The notes under the pieces are model-generated. The model saw nothing but the letters and a program-made list of their open reading frames with translations, had not been told where the DNA came from and did no database searches. Below are positions 37,475 to 50,131 of a stretch of DNA of 64,000 nt, piece by piece. Position 1 is the first letter of the stretch, and each line of letters starts with the position of its first letter. Location: positions 95,851 to 159,850 of the forward strand of contig JBAMDO010000129.1 of assembly GCA_037074765.1 (NCBI GenBank), given 5' to 3'. This DNA comes from Mansonella perstans. Its lineage: Eukaryota; Nematoda; Chromadorea; Rhabditida; Onchocercidae. A program made the position numbers and the translations under genes.

Positions 37475-37617
37475 TGTGTATGTGTGTGTGTGTGTGTGTG
37501 TGTATGTGTGTGTGTGTATGTGTGTATGTGTGTATGTGTGTATGTGTGTATGTGTGTATTATAAATAATATATTAGAGAAATATTGTTAATTTTGTTCAT
37601 TTCAGGATTCACAAAAG
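36793..37617. promoter_or_regulatory. Shared region between divergent RNASEK and vha-17 (right arm)
   Basis: Mirror of the left-arm intergenic region with the GT microsatellite. Ends with CATTTCAG at 37598-37605, the predicted trans-splice acceptor for vha-17. Confidence 0.45.
37377..37557. repeat. (GT)n microsatellite, right arm
   Basis: About 180 bases of GT/GTGTAT repeats, mirror of the left-arm CA tract but longer. Confidence 0.97.
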
Positions 37618-38640
37618 ATGGGTGTATTCATGCTAGTATTCACAGTTACAGCATTTTGGATAATGTTAGGCGTTGGTGGGCCATTCATTGTTCCAAAAGG
37701 GCCAAATCGAGGTACACTATGTTTTTATTTACACAAAGTTAATGGGAAAAGTTTATGATTATGATTGGGAAATGCACTGTAAAATAGCAACTGTTGCAAC
37801 CATGAATTTTCAAAAGTAGAATGATTCTATGAAGAACTTGGGTATGAGTGCGATCTCGTATACCCAGGGTATGTTGGTGGAGTAACATGTATATTTTTGA
37901 AAAAAGTATTGTAGTACGAGGTATGTCTAACATTGGTAGGCTATGGATTTCTCTATAGATAGCTCCAACAAAGTCTTCTCCGGTGCCTCTAAACTCCCTT
38001 TTTTTTTTTTTTTTTTTTTTTTACATTCCATTAAAATAAAATATCTTTTGTGATAATTGAAACTAAACCCAATCGGTAGTATTTTGTAGAAATTTATCAA
38101 AGCTTTGAGTTTGGTAACAAGCAGCATCCTTTCAGTGTCGAGATCTCAACACTGATTTTTATTTAAATATGCCAAAGAGTAACTTTAATTTTTTGAAATC
38201 AAGCATAAATATTATCATTCTTTCGTAGACATGAGAGAGTAATCTTAGAGGTAAGTATTTATATGAGAATGTAATCTTAGAAGTATTTATATTATTCAAT
38301 AGCTAATTATGAATCGAAATCGAATCAATTAAAGTATTTCAATAGTAGAAAATAGTTGACGCGTGAAACAATGTACCTGAATTACATGGCATTTTATGAT
38401 GACAACAGAAACATTATGTTGTCACCTTATCTCAACCTATATCATGTTCATTAAACCGACATACGTATTGCAGGATTAATTCAAACGATGATTGTATTAA
38501 CTGCTTGTTGTTGTTGGCTTTTCTGGTTTTTGGTTTATTTGCATCAGCTAAATCCACTTATTGGTCCTCGGTTGCCAGTAAGGACGATACGTTGGATTTC
38601 GGAGAAATGGGGTGATGCAAAGGAGCTCGTTCCATCTTAA
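37618..38640 (+). CDS. vha-17: V-type proton ATPase subunit e, right-arm copy
   Basis: Exons 37618-37711 and 38474-38640; 86 residues, two membrane helices flanking IVPKGPNRG, as in the left-arm copy. The coding parts of the two copies agree. Start codon is 13 bases after ATTTCAG. If both arms are real the animal would carry two copies of this V-ATPase subunit in tail-out orientation. Confidence 0.95.
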
Positions 38641-40589
38641 AATACAATTTATTACACATTTGCTATTAAAGAGATCATTTTTTAACAGTTTGGTTATGCT
38701 TAGATTGCAATCAATTCAGTAATAAATGTTTTTATCACTTAATTAGTTCTATTAACCATCAAATGGAATGATATAATTAGATACACATTAGATTTGGTTG
38801 TATGTGGTTGTATGGTTATTTGTTAAGTTTAAAATTACTTTGACATCTTACCGTGGGAATAATAATATTCACTTGCTGGTGCGTTCTGATGCCCTCAAAA
38901 TACTCCACTGCTTCAAAATTATTGAACGATCAGATTAAAATAATTCTGTTTTCCTGTAGTTTTTTATTCAAGGAATATTATCCAGTTCCTTCGAATGCGC
39001 TGTTTCTTTTTTTTGGTTATCGAATTATCATTCCATCTTTTGATTAACTAAATTTAAAGATTGTTTTTTTTGGGAAGCACTTTTTTGTTTTTTGTACAGT
39101 ACACTTCTGTATATATATATGTGTAATCGTTTGTGACATCTCGATTACTGTAATAGACTCTTACTATTCGTGATATGTTATGTTGCACATGCTACTCAAA
39201 AATGCTTTACTACTTTGAAGAAATTACTGTGAACTAAACTTGAAAATACTTGTTTTCTATTTCCCCAACATCAATTATACTTAATATAATTTCACTTTTA
39301 TAATTGAGTAGGAATAAAATTATCGATTTAATTTTGTTGTAGCGATTTGATTCAAAGTTGCTTCTGATGAATTTATTTTAGCCATGAACGTTTTTAAATG
39401 TTGATGAATTAGTTATATTTATTATTACCTTTGATCTGATCTATTTTCACTACAAAAGGAGAAATGAATTGTGTGTAGCCAGATGACTGGAATAGGACAT
39501 GTACGGTTGATAGTGGGTTCGTTGAACGTTTGATCTGTTTGTGCTTTGAATGTTTGATCTGTTTGTGTGTTTTTTGAATTGGTTGTATGGAACTAGAACA
39601 TGTCAAGCTGTTGCACAGTTCATGTTGATGATATCAGGTGTTGCGAATACCTTATGTTATCCGTTTATGTTTTGATATACCTCTCTTAAGAGATAGGCAA
39701 ATTTGGAGGAACTTCTGGTTGTGATACTGTAATCTTAGATCTCACCTAGATCTCCTTAAGCCGTTTGAGTAGCTACGCAAATTTTCCCTTATAGTTGTTG
39801 CTGAAATAACAACACATAGCATTAAAAATATAACTGTAAAAAACTAAGTTCAAAAGTTGAGGGCAACCCTCAACTTCATCGGAAGCAATGCTAATGGAAC
39901 ATTAAATAGATACAACACAGTGTACCTGAGATACCTTCCATTTACCTTCTATCTAATATAATATTTATCATCCATGAGCAAAAAAAGCTCGATAGTAGTT
40001 CGACAGCCCGATTACACTAATGAATACCGAAATATGAATAAACTATCGACTTCAAAAATACATTTAAAACTATACAGATCATTTTTCATTATTAGATCAA
40101 TGACAGCATGTATGCCAATAAAAGCCGATTACTTGCAAGCTCACAATTGATACTGTGAGTATAATTAGCAAAATAATTAATAAAAATGACAATTAACAAT
40201 TGACATTTAACAATTATAACATTTGACTGTTATAACAATTAACGAAATTTGCTATGTGTAGCATCTGGAATCACTGGTAACTTATTTGTAGCACCTAGAA
40301 TCACTGATAAGTTATAGTGGCACCTGGAATCGCTGATAGCTTGAACGGAGAAACCATATCATAGTTATGATATAAAACGAAAGAAAAATGAATCATAAAT
40401 TAATTAAATTTTACGAATTAATTATTTCGTTTAAATAAAGTTTAGTCCACAGATTTAAAAAGCCGCTTATTTTTTGAAATTGAGCTAACTTAAAATGATC
40501 GTTAAATCCCATATACAAACTGCGATATGAATAGCAGTAAAGTTTGCTAAGTATTTGACCAATCACTTTTTTTTTATGGGAAAAAGATT

Positions 40590-40775
40590 TAATTCATTCA
40601 GGAATACTATATAAGATTATAATATCTTTGAAAACATATATCTTCAGGATTACCGTATAAGGCTTGCAATATCCTTAAAAGATTATGATTTCTTTAGGAA
40701 CACTGTATAAGATTTGCAATATCCTTAAAAAATATCTTTAGGAATACTGTATAAAGTTCACAATATCTTTAAAAA
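40590..40775. repeat. Degenerate tandem repeat, about four copies
   Basis: Unit close to TTCAGGAATACTGTATAAG plus ATTTGCAATATCCTTAAAA, irregular length of roughly 40-60 bases. Confidence 0.6.
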
Positions 40776-42270
40776 GCATTTCTTGCTAAAAGATTTAGAA
40801 GATAATAACAGAACTGTTATCCATTGGTCTGTTATTGAACTGTTAATGTCAAATTCATATATGGGATAGATACAATTAGCAGAATATCATGTGTCATCCC
40901 AGCTGAGCAATTGACTAACTCAGCAAAAAATATATAAACTTAAATGAATAAATAACAAGCAATCGATTAAATAATATTTAATATGTAGATAAACAAAAAC
41001 ATTTGCATATGATGCTAAAAAAAAAAGTAATTGGAGACATTTGATGACAAATCACTCAACAGTCTCATCATCTATCTTTCCTCGTATTCTATTCCCAAAT
41101 TATCATTGTATGTCATTAGCTTAATAATGCTGTGAAAAGAAAAGAATTCATTTCACTTTTTACCGTAAGCATCGCACATCAATGAACAAATCAGAAAATT
41201 CAATTCCAGCAATATTTCTCAAAATGTGACATGACATTAAATTGATTTCTCCCGAAAAAAAAACAAACTTCCAATGCATCTCAGGATTTATTGGGATCCG
41301 ATTGTATGATTATATTATACTGTTCTGTTCAGCATACCCGATCATACTGTACTACTGTACTGTTCAGCTACCTGATCATACTGTAGCCACTTTCTCAGCG
41401 GCATCTCTTTCAATATTCACTGCTTTTATAATAACAATGACCATTTTTTTGTAAGAAAATGACCAATTTTTTTTTTTTTTTCGTATATTACTCAAATTAG
41501 TGTATGCATTAACTCCTATGTGCGTATAATAAAAATGGAATTTAAATTTAAATCCAATTTAGTTTGGCTAGTGATCCATGAAAACTGGTCAAGTGATCCA
41601 ACAGAATTGATCAATTAATCCAAAAAATTGATCGATTCAAATTCTAATTCGTATGAATTCATAGAAAATGATAACAGACCACAAAAAATATGCCTGTGAT
41701 TAGTTAGCAATGGTAATTATGATAGTATGGAAATGCTCGAATAATTAATTGATAACTGATTTTAATCCATGACCATTTATGAGATTTTTTGATTTTTCAA
41801 AATAAGAATAATTTGAATATTTTGTTGATTTTTTTAAACATTCATTTTTTACGATTTAATAAAACTTCATTTAATGTTTTATGTTTTAGAAGTTCAAATT
41901 AAAAATGTTTCAGTGTTAATTGAACAATTTCATCCCATCAGAGAGAGAGACAAGGAGCAAGAGAGAGAGAGAGGGAGAGAAAGAAAAAGAGTTGAGAGAG
42001 AAATGAAATGAAAGAGGGTGAAAAATGTCCCATATTGACCTGAAGACATACTACTCCCATCATTACTCCCACGCGAACCATTTCAACCCATCAGTTTTTT
42101 TTTCTTCCCTTTTTCAATGAAAAGTGTTGGCCCGAGTGGTATTTTGTGGCTTCGCACCAGTGGGATTACCTGTTAGAGGAATATTAAAAGCAGGCTGGAA
42201 TGGTTTTTTTCATTTCTTTTTTTTGTTTTGGGTTGCATTTCTAGGAGGTTTTAAAAGCCGCTTCCCCTTA

Positions 42271-42581
42271 TGAGCCATTTTGGCCAAAGCCAAGCGATAA
42301 CACGTTGACCAAAGGCCAAAGTTGATAATATTCTTATCAGCTCTGTTAGAAAGTTGCAGAAGACTTGAGATTTGCTCTCCATTTATTCTCATTGAGGTAT
42401 CATCATGAGGAAGATGACTATTTTGAAATTTTCTTATTACTTACGATTTATTTGGCCAGAGGTTACAGAGCCAAGAGATTGCACTTTGACCAAATGCCAA
42501 AGTTGATAATATTCTTATTAGCTGTGTTATGAAGTTGCAGAAGACTTGAGATTTGCTCTCTTCATCTATTCTTCTCATTGA
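42271..42581. repeat. Duplicated block of about 130 bp upstream of eIF4E gene
   Basis: Copies at about 42271-42396 and 42448-42581 share CCAAAGTTGATAATATTCTT and AGTTGCAGAAGACTTGAGAT with a few substitutions, and end TCTCATTGAG. The second copy sits about 85 bases before the predicted start codon. Confidence 0.75.
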
Positions 42582-42665
42582 GTTATCATTATCAGTTTAT
42601 TACTTATGATTTATTTATTGCGTATACTTTTCATTGCTAATCAACTTTACAGCGCAATTATCATT

Positions 42666-44316
42666 ATGACTATTGATGATTCACCACCGGAACGATCAGA
42701 GCTTGAGATGATGGATATAATGAAGTGCAACGGTGATGCAGTTCATCATCCAGATGAAGAAACAGATCTTTCATGTGATTCCCCGGAAGCGGTATAGTTA
42801 TATTTATTCCATGAACTCGTTATTTGTTTTTGGGATTATGAATTGATCAAAATAATTCGTGTTTTGTTTTTTTTAGAAAATTGAAACATCAATTTTAAGT
42901 CATCCATTGAAATACGTCTGGACGTATTGGTATTTGAACGACCAACGTGATAAAAGTTGGGAAAAACGGCTTAAAGTTGTGTCTAACTTTGGTACTGTGG
43001 AAGAATTTTGGGCGTAAGTGTTTTTTTAGAACTTTCTTCATTTAATGTTGCTGTTTGGTACCATATGATTTACAGCGAAATATTAAACTGTCTAATATAT
43101 ACACAGTGCTTGTAATTTTTTTTCAGTCGATATTGATCGTCTTATTCCATTTTTCCCATACAAATATAGTATAAAATAATGTATAGTATAGTACAGTATA
43201 GTATAATATGTATCTATAGTATAATGGGAACGATTCGCTAACATACTACTGATTATTGATTAGCTGAAAGTGATAGTAATGGTTTCACTATGCTTGAAGA
43301 AGACTTGATAAATTTTTGAATTCAGTCTTAAATGAATAGAAGGAAATATTGATTCCAAAGTGGAATATTTTTGGGTTGTCATTTTTGAGTTCAATTGTCA
43401 ACCGCATTCCTGCAGTTTGAATGATGGAGTGTTGTTAGCTCTATCTTTTTTCTCACTTAATAAGAACAAATTTTATTGCTTGCATAAATTTCAGTCTTTA
43501 TGTTAGTATTCGCCCACCATCTTTATTACCAACGGCTTGCGATTATAGTGTTTTTAAAAAGGATATTCAGCCAATGTGGGAGGTTCCAGAAAATTCCAAA
43601 GGTGGTCGCTGGCTGATAACGGTATAATTTTTGATTTGATTTCACCATAATGATTGAATAGATTATGTAAGGCTATGTGCATCCCAAGATCTATTCAGAT
43701 GTTTCCCATATTTTTGGATTTTCTGGCTATTCTGTTTTGCTGTAACAATTTATTCAGCTGTTTAATATGTTTGCAGATTGACAAGTCTAGGCATCATGAC
43801 CTGTTAGATGTGATCTGGTTGGAAGTATTGTTGGCAGTGATAGGCCAACAATTTGGTAAATATACGGCGGACATTTGTGGCATAGTTGTCAACATAAGAA
43901 ATAAGGGATCCAAGGTAAGCCTTTGTTATTTGCTACATAAGTTTGATCAGTAATATTTATCGGTACTTGATCAATAATGTTGTCATTTTTAGATTAGTAT
44001 TTGGACAACAGATTGTAGCAACGATGAGTCTAATTGCAAAATTGGGTAATTTCTGTCACTTTATTTTGTTTTTCGAAAAGTATATATGTGCAATAGGTTG
44101 AAGTATAATTTACTGTCAGTAGTTTGAATCAGTCTTGGTCTTATCACTGTTGGTCATACTACTGCGAAACTGTTACTGCAAAAGCCAAGCCATCAGTTAC
44201 TTAAATATATTTACTACAAAAGCCATCAGTTATGTAAACATATCATTTTCACTAATTAGCTTGCTTTATAATTTCTGAAAGCAAATTTGATTATCCGAAT
44301 GAGATATTTTTCATCT

Positions 44317-44351
<35 letters not shown>

Positions 44352-44506
44352 GAGAAATACTGAAACAAAAATTGTTGAACCCGGATATCGACTCGAAAAT
44401 TCAGCGGCCCATATTTGATGTACTTCGCTATGAGGATCATCAGGAAGTACAGAACAAAAGTTCTAGTTCGGTGAAAGCTAAACATATTATTATGGCTTCC
44501 GATTAG
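42666..44506 (+). CDS. Eukaryotic translation initiation factor 4E (cap-binding)
   Basis: Binds the mRNA cap and eIF4G to start translation. Exons 42666-42791, 42877-43013, 43495-43621, 43777-43914, 43993-44045 and 44353-44506 give 244 residues. Seen: HPLKYVWTYWYLNDQRDKSW with cap-stacking Trp70 (human Trp56), EEFWA, QPMWE with Trp116 and Glu117 (human Trp102/Glu103), LLDVIWLEVLLAVIGQQF (human LDRFWLETLLCLIGESF), ADICGIVVNIRNKGSKISIW. Both stacking tryptophans are present, so this is not the 4EHP/eIF4E2 class, where the first is Tyr. Which nematode IFE isoform it equals cannot be told by eye. The acidic N-terminal 42 residues are poorly conserved, as usual. Start chosen after ACTTTACAG. AATAAA at 44530. 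Complete. Confidence 0.95.
43165..43225. repeat. (TATAG)n-like short tandem repeat in eIF4E intron 2
   Basis: Reads TATAGTATAAAATAATGTATAGTATAG and similar for about 60 bases; intronic. Confidence 0.75.
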
Positions 44507-44712
44507 CACAATATATTAAGCCTTATATGAATAAAAATTACATGTTTTATTCTGCGGGTTTTATATTTTTGTTTTACTGCGCTTTCTTGATTGGGATTTT
44601 AAATATATGATTGTGATGCAGGAAAGAAATATTTATATTTTTCAAAAAATTAAGAAACTTTTTCACTTTTGCGATGAGTTTATCAGATATTTATTTTGCT
44701 TCATTGTAGTCT

Positions 44713-44746
<34 letters not shown>

Positions 44747-45591
44747 GATCTTACATTGTTGAGAAGAAAGTGGTCAGAGAGCAGATCGTGGTCAGATTGT
44801 GATACTGAAGGATGTAGTGGAAATTTCAGGATGTTATAGGTGGATGAGCAGTAATGCAGATATGGATTTATACGTTGCGTACATGTGTATGCATGTGCAT
44901 ATATGTATGTATATGTATATTGCAATATTAGTCGTTTTGATGGTTTTTTAGGCGTTCTAAAATATTTGGATATTTTGTTAATCAAAATATTTTGTTAATC
45001 CACTTTGCTTTGCTGTTCATTGATAATGTATTTTACAAAATACTTTTTGTTATGACATGTGTTATTAGCAAAATGAGTTAGAAAATGAATGGGTTTAATA
45101 TCATAAAAGATTTGTCAACCATTTGATGAATTAATTGATGATATGCCGCAGGTAGTACCTTTGCTGTCTACGAAAGGTTTTTATTGCCAATATTTTTACT
45201 TCTAATTTTTATATTATTATTAGTATTAATCATGATTAATATTTTACTCATTATTCATCTTACTAAAGGTATTAATATTTGTTCACTATCAAATGAATGA
45301 GAAGGGCATGTACGACAAAGGTATGTACGATCAGATGAAGGGATTTTTTATTAAAGGAAAAATTAAGACGAGAATTCAAAATGAAGGTCAAATGTTGCGA
45401 ATAATTCGAAAGTCCTAAACAAAAGTCGAAAGTCCAACAAATGATTTCACGAGGCATTTGGCAGCTTTAAGATAAATTGTTGTACCAGGACTTATTCGAG
45501 AGAAATAAATGATGTATTATCGGTTAGCTACTGTAGGATAAGGTTAAATAGAGATTGATATATATATATATATATTTTTTTTCAGCAATAG
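44507..45591. other. Intergenic, eIF4E to PEX3
   Basis: eIF4E 3' UTR with AATAAA at 44530, a poly(A) run of about 28 bases at 44717-44745, and AT-rich sequence. A (TA)n run and TTTTTTTTCAG at about 45573-45585 lead directly into the PEX3 start. No coding signal. Confidence 0.5.
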
Positions 45592-48431
45592 ATGTCAGGT
45601 GTGTGGGATTTTCTCAAACGACATCGTAGTAAGATTGTTGCTGGAGCAGTTGCAGCAGGAGTAGTTGGTGGAGCATTTGCTATTCAGCATGCATGGGAAA
45701 ATTCCTCACTGCAACTTCTCAATCCTGGATGGGACGATGAACGAGAATCGAATCGAATTCAGTTAAAAGTTAATATTATACTTGCGTTTGTATCCGTACG
45801 TGTCTGGAGAAAAAGTCCAGATTTTTGGAAAATAATTTAGGATTTCGTGTTTTTTTTTTACTGTTAGGTTTTGAGGATTCTGAGAATTTGAATATTTTGA
45901 TTCTAGTAACATCATTTAGGCTCGACGACATTACATTTATGATACTCAACATCGAACATGTGATATGTTAATCCTAGACTTATTGCCTGGTATAGTGAAA
46001 CGAATATCATTGTATTTTGATGTAGAAGCATTAATTGAGAATCTTAAAAGCAACAAGGAACTCAGCAAGGAACAACGAATTATTCAATGGCAAGATATCA
46101 AGGCATGTTTTTATTATATAAAGTTTTTTTTTTTCCTGGGCAACAAACTGAAATTAAAATAACAAATTGAATGCGCGAATTACTGTATCTACCTCTACAC
46201 TGCGTGAGCTTTGTGCACTTTGTGCAGAAGCGATTTAAGTTTCTGCATAACATAAGAAAACGGTTGAATGGAAAATATTAGTTAATCGATCATTTTGTGA
46301 TTTTTGCTTTATCTTTGTAGATTTGGTGATTTATAGAGTTAGCTTTTCAACCTTCAAATTAGGTACTTGACAAATTACCTGTTCTATTTTACGTTCTCCA
46401 CAGTATTTATTTTTATAAATATTTTTATAGCACAATATACTTATTTCATTTTTAGAATCTTCACTTTATACTTCTTTAAATTTATTTTGTAGGTAAAAGC
46501 AATTGGACGAATGGTTGCAGTTGCTTATGCATTTTCCTTAATTACTGTAACATTGAAATGCCAGATTTCAATTCTAGCTGCCCAACTTTGCTCATCGCTT
46601 GCAGAAAAGGAGGACAATCACTGGTTAGTGCTAGCAGTTTGAAATTTTTGAACTAATTATTTGCACAGAAAATCGTTAATTAGAAAATTAAACAGTTTGA
46701 AAATTAAATAGCAAAATTTTTGTTATGATGTGGTAGATTTTATACATCAGTAAAAGTTATTGTTAGAAACATTAAGCGCAATGATGGCAAAATACACTGC
46801 GAAAGTTTCACTCGAATTTATAGTACTATTTATTCGCACGAACTTTTCATTACGGCGATTTGTAATCTTTTTCAAGTCGCCATAATGAAAATCTGAAAAT
46901 CTTTTTCAGTAATTATTTTTAGGTGGAATAAATACCTACCCGAAAATCTTAAATTCAATAATTCACTAACGCACCTAGCTTCTTCCCAGAAATGCACTGT
47001 TGATCCTTCTGCACAGCAAATTTTCATGAAATGTTGTCAATTTTTCATTTCTACAGGTGGGACTTCATTGAACCTTTAGCTTTTTGATATTTAAAACCAT
47101 CATTGAACACAAAATGAAGGCCATCAGATCTTATAATCAGCAAAATTCATGATCTAAAAATATAAGCTAGCTTATATTACTTGAAAATAAATCACTGTAC
47201 AACTGGAAGAGTTGGAATTGAAAACTTAAAAGAGTTGGTATTAAAAATACCAACAGAGGAAGAATGCCTATATTTGCATAAAGTATGCTAATATTCCAAT
47301 AAGCTCGATTCCTCTTTTTTAATGATATATTAGGAATTAAATCTACTTTTTTTATTCGCTTTTCACATATCATAATGAAATATTAAATAAGGCATTAAAA
47401 AACTTCAACGTAGTTCTTTTTTTTTTTTTTCGCGGAAGTTAACATTTCGTAAATTTAAAATGGGAATTGTCACCTTTATTATCAGCAATTCTTTATGCTG
47501 AGTAATATGTACATAAATATACAGTTCATGTGCATACAAGTAACTTATATCAGGTTTGGATGATTTATTGAAAAGGATCGAAAGTGTCAGCAAAGCACAA
47601 CTGGATGAATTTGAATTAACAACACCAATAGATGGCGAGAGCTTGAATGCTATTTTGTTAAATCTTAAGAGAAGAATGGATTTGGTGGATTGTCGACATT
47701 TTTCATATTTGGTTGTACCGAAATATGCGAATAGGGTAATATCGTTTCTATTTGTTTGTTTGAATTTGAGTGTTGTTTATTGGATGAGGATTTTTTTCAA
47801 GATTTTATATTTTTATTCAATTAATTCAATTCAATTTTTATTCAATTGAATTTTTGTTCAGTTAACTTTTTGGTTTTATTTTACAGAATGGTTTTGCGGT
47901 GCCAAATCTTGATCAGTTGGATGTGCTACTAAAACGTTTGGTAGAAATGTTAGAATCAACAAAGTGCAAGAAAGTCACATCATCGCTAATTGATTTCTTC
48001 TTTGTTGCTATCATTAATGTAAGTGAAAAAGCATACATAGTCTTTGTAAAATCACTTAAATAGAAGTTTTAACCGTTATTATATATATTGCAGGTAGTTT
48101 GTTGCAGATAATTTTATTGGATTTCTATTTGAATGAGAAGATTGCTAATTCACTTATCTTTAAAAGTAATTTCTTTACTAACACAACAAAATTCTTTTTG
48201 TTTATTGCTTTGCAACTGCTTTATTAAAGTATTACGAACAAACTTCAGTATATGAACCAACACAATAATGGTCGTGAGATGCCAATGGCAAGAGTGCTAC
48301 CATTAATTACGGACAGTTTTCATGCCTTAACTCGAAGTGGCTTCGATTCACCAATACAAAATATTCTTTGCTCTACCGAATTACATTCACTTTCTATGTA
48401 TGTTTTTTCACTTCCTCCTGTCGAAATGTGA
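45592..48431 (+). CDS. prx-3: Peroxisomal biogenesis factor 3 (peroxin-3)
   Basis: Peroxisomal membrane protein that docks PEX19 and inserts peroxisomal membrane proteins. Exons 45592-45768, 45920-46102, 46493-46623, 46923-47056, 47554-47735, 47887-48018 and 48249-48431 give 373 residues, the length of human PEX3. Seen: MSGVWDFLKRHRSKIVAGAV (human starts MLRSVWNFLKRHKKK) with an N-terminal membrane segment, ARRHYIYDTQHRTCDMLILD (human [20 protein letters not shown]), IQWQDIKVKA, STGLDDLLKRIESVSK, and the C-terminal AMARVLPLITDSF-like region. Intron 2 begins GCATGT, not GT; only this keeps QDIKVKAIGRMVAVAY in frame. Exon 7 starts after AACTTCAG. AATAAA at 48582. Complete. Confidence 0.93.
46103..46492 (+). 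other. GC-AG intron in PEX3
   Basis: Exon ends ATCAAG; intron begins GCATGT and ends TTTTGTAG. Use of the GT four bases further on would add four bases and destroy the conserved frame of exon 3. Confidence 0.82.
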
Positions 48432-50131
48432 TAACATATCTTTATCTTTTTGCATATATTTCCTTCTTTTCTTCATAACTTGGTATTTTTTATTGATTTT
48501 ATTTCAAGCCACAATTTTATTATTTTGTATAAGCATCTCTTCATTTCATTTTCTCCAAAAAAGTGTTATGTAAATTCACTTAATAAATGATTAAGATGGC
48601 TGTTAAGCATGTAATTTCGACTGTATTTATTGGTAGTAGCTGAGACAATTCAGGTGAAAGTGATTCACTGTGTCATTTTTTGACAAGTTATCCTTCTAAG
48701 GGCAACAACATCCACTGAGAGCGATGAATTCAAATCTCAAGCAGACTTACTATTATTTCCGGTAAATTTGAAAAATTCTAGTGATTATTCATTTTATAAC
48801 TCTGTCGTCCATTTGAAAAATCTCCTTCAGTAATATATTTTATTAAAAATATTTCGTTTGAAGTAAATATAAAATTATCATTATAATTATTATCAGTAAT
48901 ACTTAGTGTTTGTTTTTATTTTGAGCCACAGTGATAATTTTTTGAACTGATTAACATAAATTTTCTATTATAAGCTATCTTCATTCTTTCATTCCCTCTT
49001 ATGCAGTGTTTTCATATGGATAATAATATGGCGATGAAATGATCAAATCACTCTCTTATTGTTCATTCATTTCTTTTATCGTATTCTCAGAAACACGAAT
49101 CAGGAGATCAAATAACCTTTTGTTTTTTTTATATTATTAAATTTTAATTAATTTACATTATTAATAATAATCATGTATTGTATTGTGAGTACTTCGTGTT
49201 GTTAAGTATGCTAGTTAAAATTAAGATTTGAAATTTTGCCTTATTTGTTTGATTGTTTCTAAATCTTCTTGAAATCATAATTATACATAGTCATTTTTTA
49301 AAATGAAAGCTATGTCATATGAAGACTGACAATTTTAGTAATGACTAAATTATCTGTCTATGCAAAATTAGCAGAATATGCTCGAGAAATGATTTTTGCA
49401 GATTAATTATTTTGGCGAACACTTTAATTTGATAATATTTCAAAATTAACCTAGACAATCAATAATCGTTTCGAGTTTTTTATAAATACATTATACTATC
49501 AAAGATTACACTGAAAATACGGTATACTGTCGAAAGAAATTAAGTAAAAATTGGAACTTAAAATAGCTTAAAGCTAATCAGAAATTACATCGAATCTGAT
49601 CAACTGATCGGTGTTCTTTTTTTATTGCATTTTTAAAAAAAAATGTACGAATTTTCTTTTTTTGCATATCTTCTTGATAAATATGTATGATTTTGTTTGC
49701 ATTAGTATTAATTAATATTAATTTGCATTATTAATAACGCTATTTATGAAAGCATCGAAATATCGATCTTGATCTTTTTTATTAAGGTTATAGACTGATT
49801 AAGTTAGAGATTCTTCGTGTTTAAGTATGCACTGTTAGCAGTGGATAGAGAGAAAATGCTATAATTATTACTACATATTATTATTACTTACAGTATCCGA
49901 TTACTACTATCTATTACAGTACCTGACATCTTAGATTACTAGGTGCAGTACCCGCTAAATTACAGTGTCTTACAGTAAATTACTAGGTACAATACCTGTT
50001 GAATTACAGTGTCCCACAGTATCCGTTAAATTACTTTCAGTATTGCAGTGTCCGTTAAAATTTGAATTCAAATTGTTAAATATTATCGGAAAACATTTGT
50101 ATTTTTTTGTAATCCTAGTTTGTGGTTGGTT
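48432..50131. other. Intergenic, PEX3 to NDUFAF8-like gene
   Basis: PEX3 3' UTR with AATAAA at 48582, then AT-rich sequence. At about 49906-50070 there is a degenerate repeat built from TTACAGTGTCC, CAGTACCYG and GTTAAATTAC. An AATCCTAG acceptor at about 50118 precedes the next start. No exon found. Confidence 0.5.
49906..50070. repeat. Degenerate short repeats (TTACAGTGTCC / CAGTACCTG)
   Basis: Five or so diverged copies of a 30-40 base unit, for example AATTACAGTGTCCCACAGTA and AATTACAGTGTCTTACAGTA. Confidence 0.6.

Larger units (their letters stand above)
34241..39740 (-). repeat. Palindrome, right arm (about 5.5 kb)
   Basis: Reverse complement of 28458-33931. Ends abruptly after AATCTTAGAT; sequence from 39741 (CTCACCTAGATCTCC) is unrelated to the sequence flanking the left arm. 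Contains RNASEK (minus) and vha-17 (plus). Confidence 0.97.
39741..42665. other. Region between palindrome and eIF4E gene
   Basis: AT-rich with no supported exon. Contains a perfect 8-bp hairpin GTTGAGGG-CAA-CCCTCAAC at 39857-39875, the 27-base match to the palindrome spacer at 39876-39902, degenerate repeats at 40590-40775, a purine (GAGA) tract at 41941-42010 and a duplicated block at 42271-42581. An ACTTTACAG acceptor at about 42652 precedes the eIF4E start. Confidence 0.5.
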
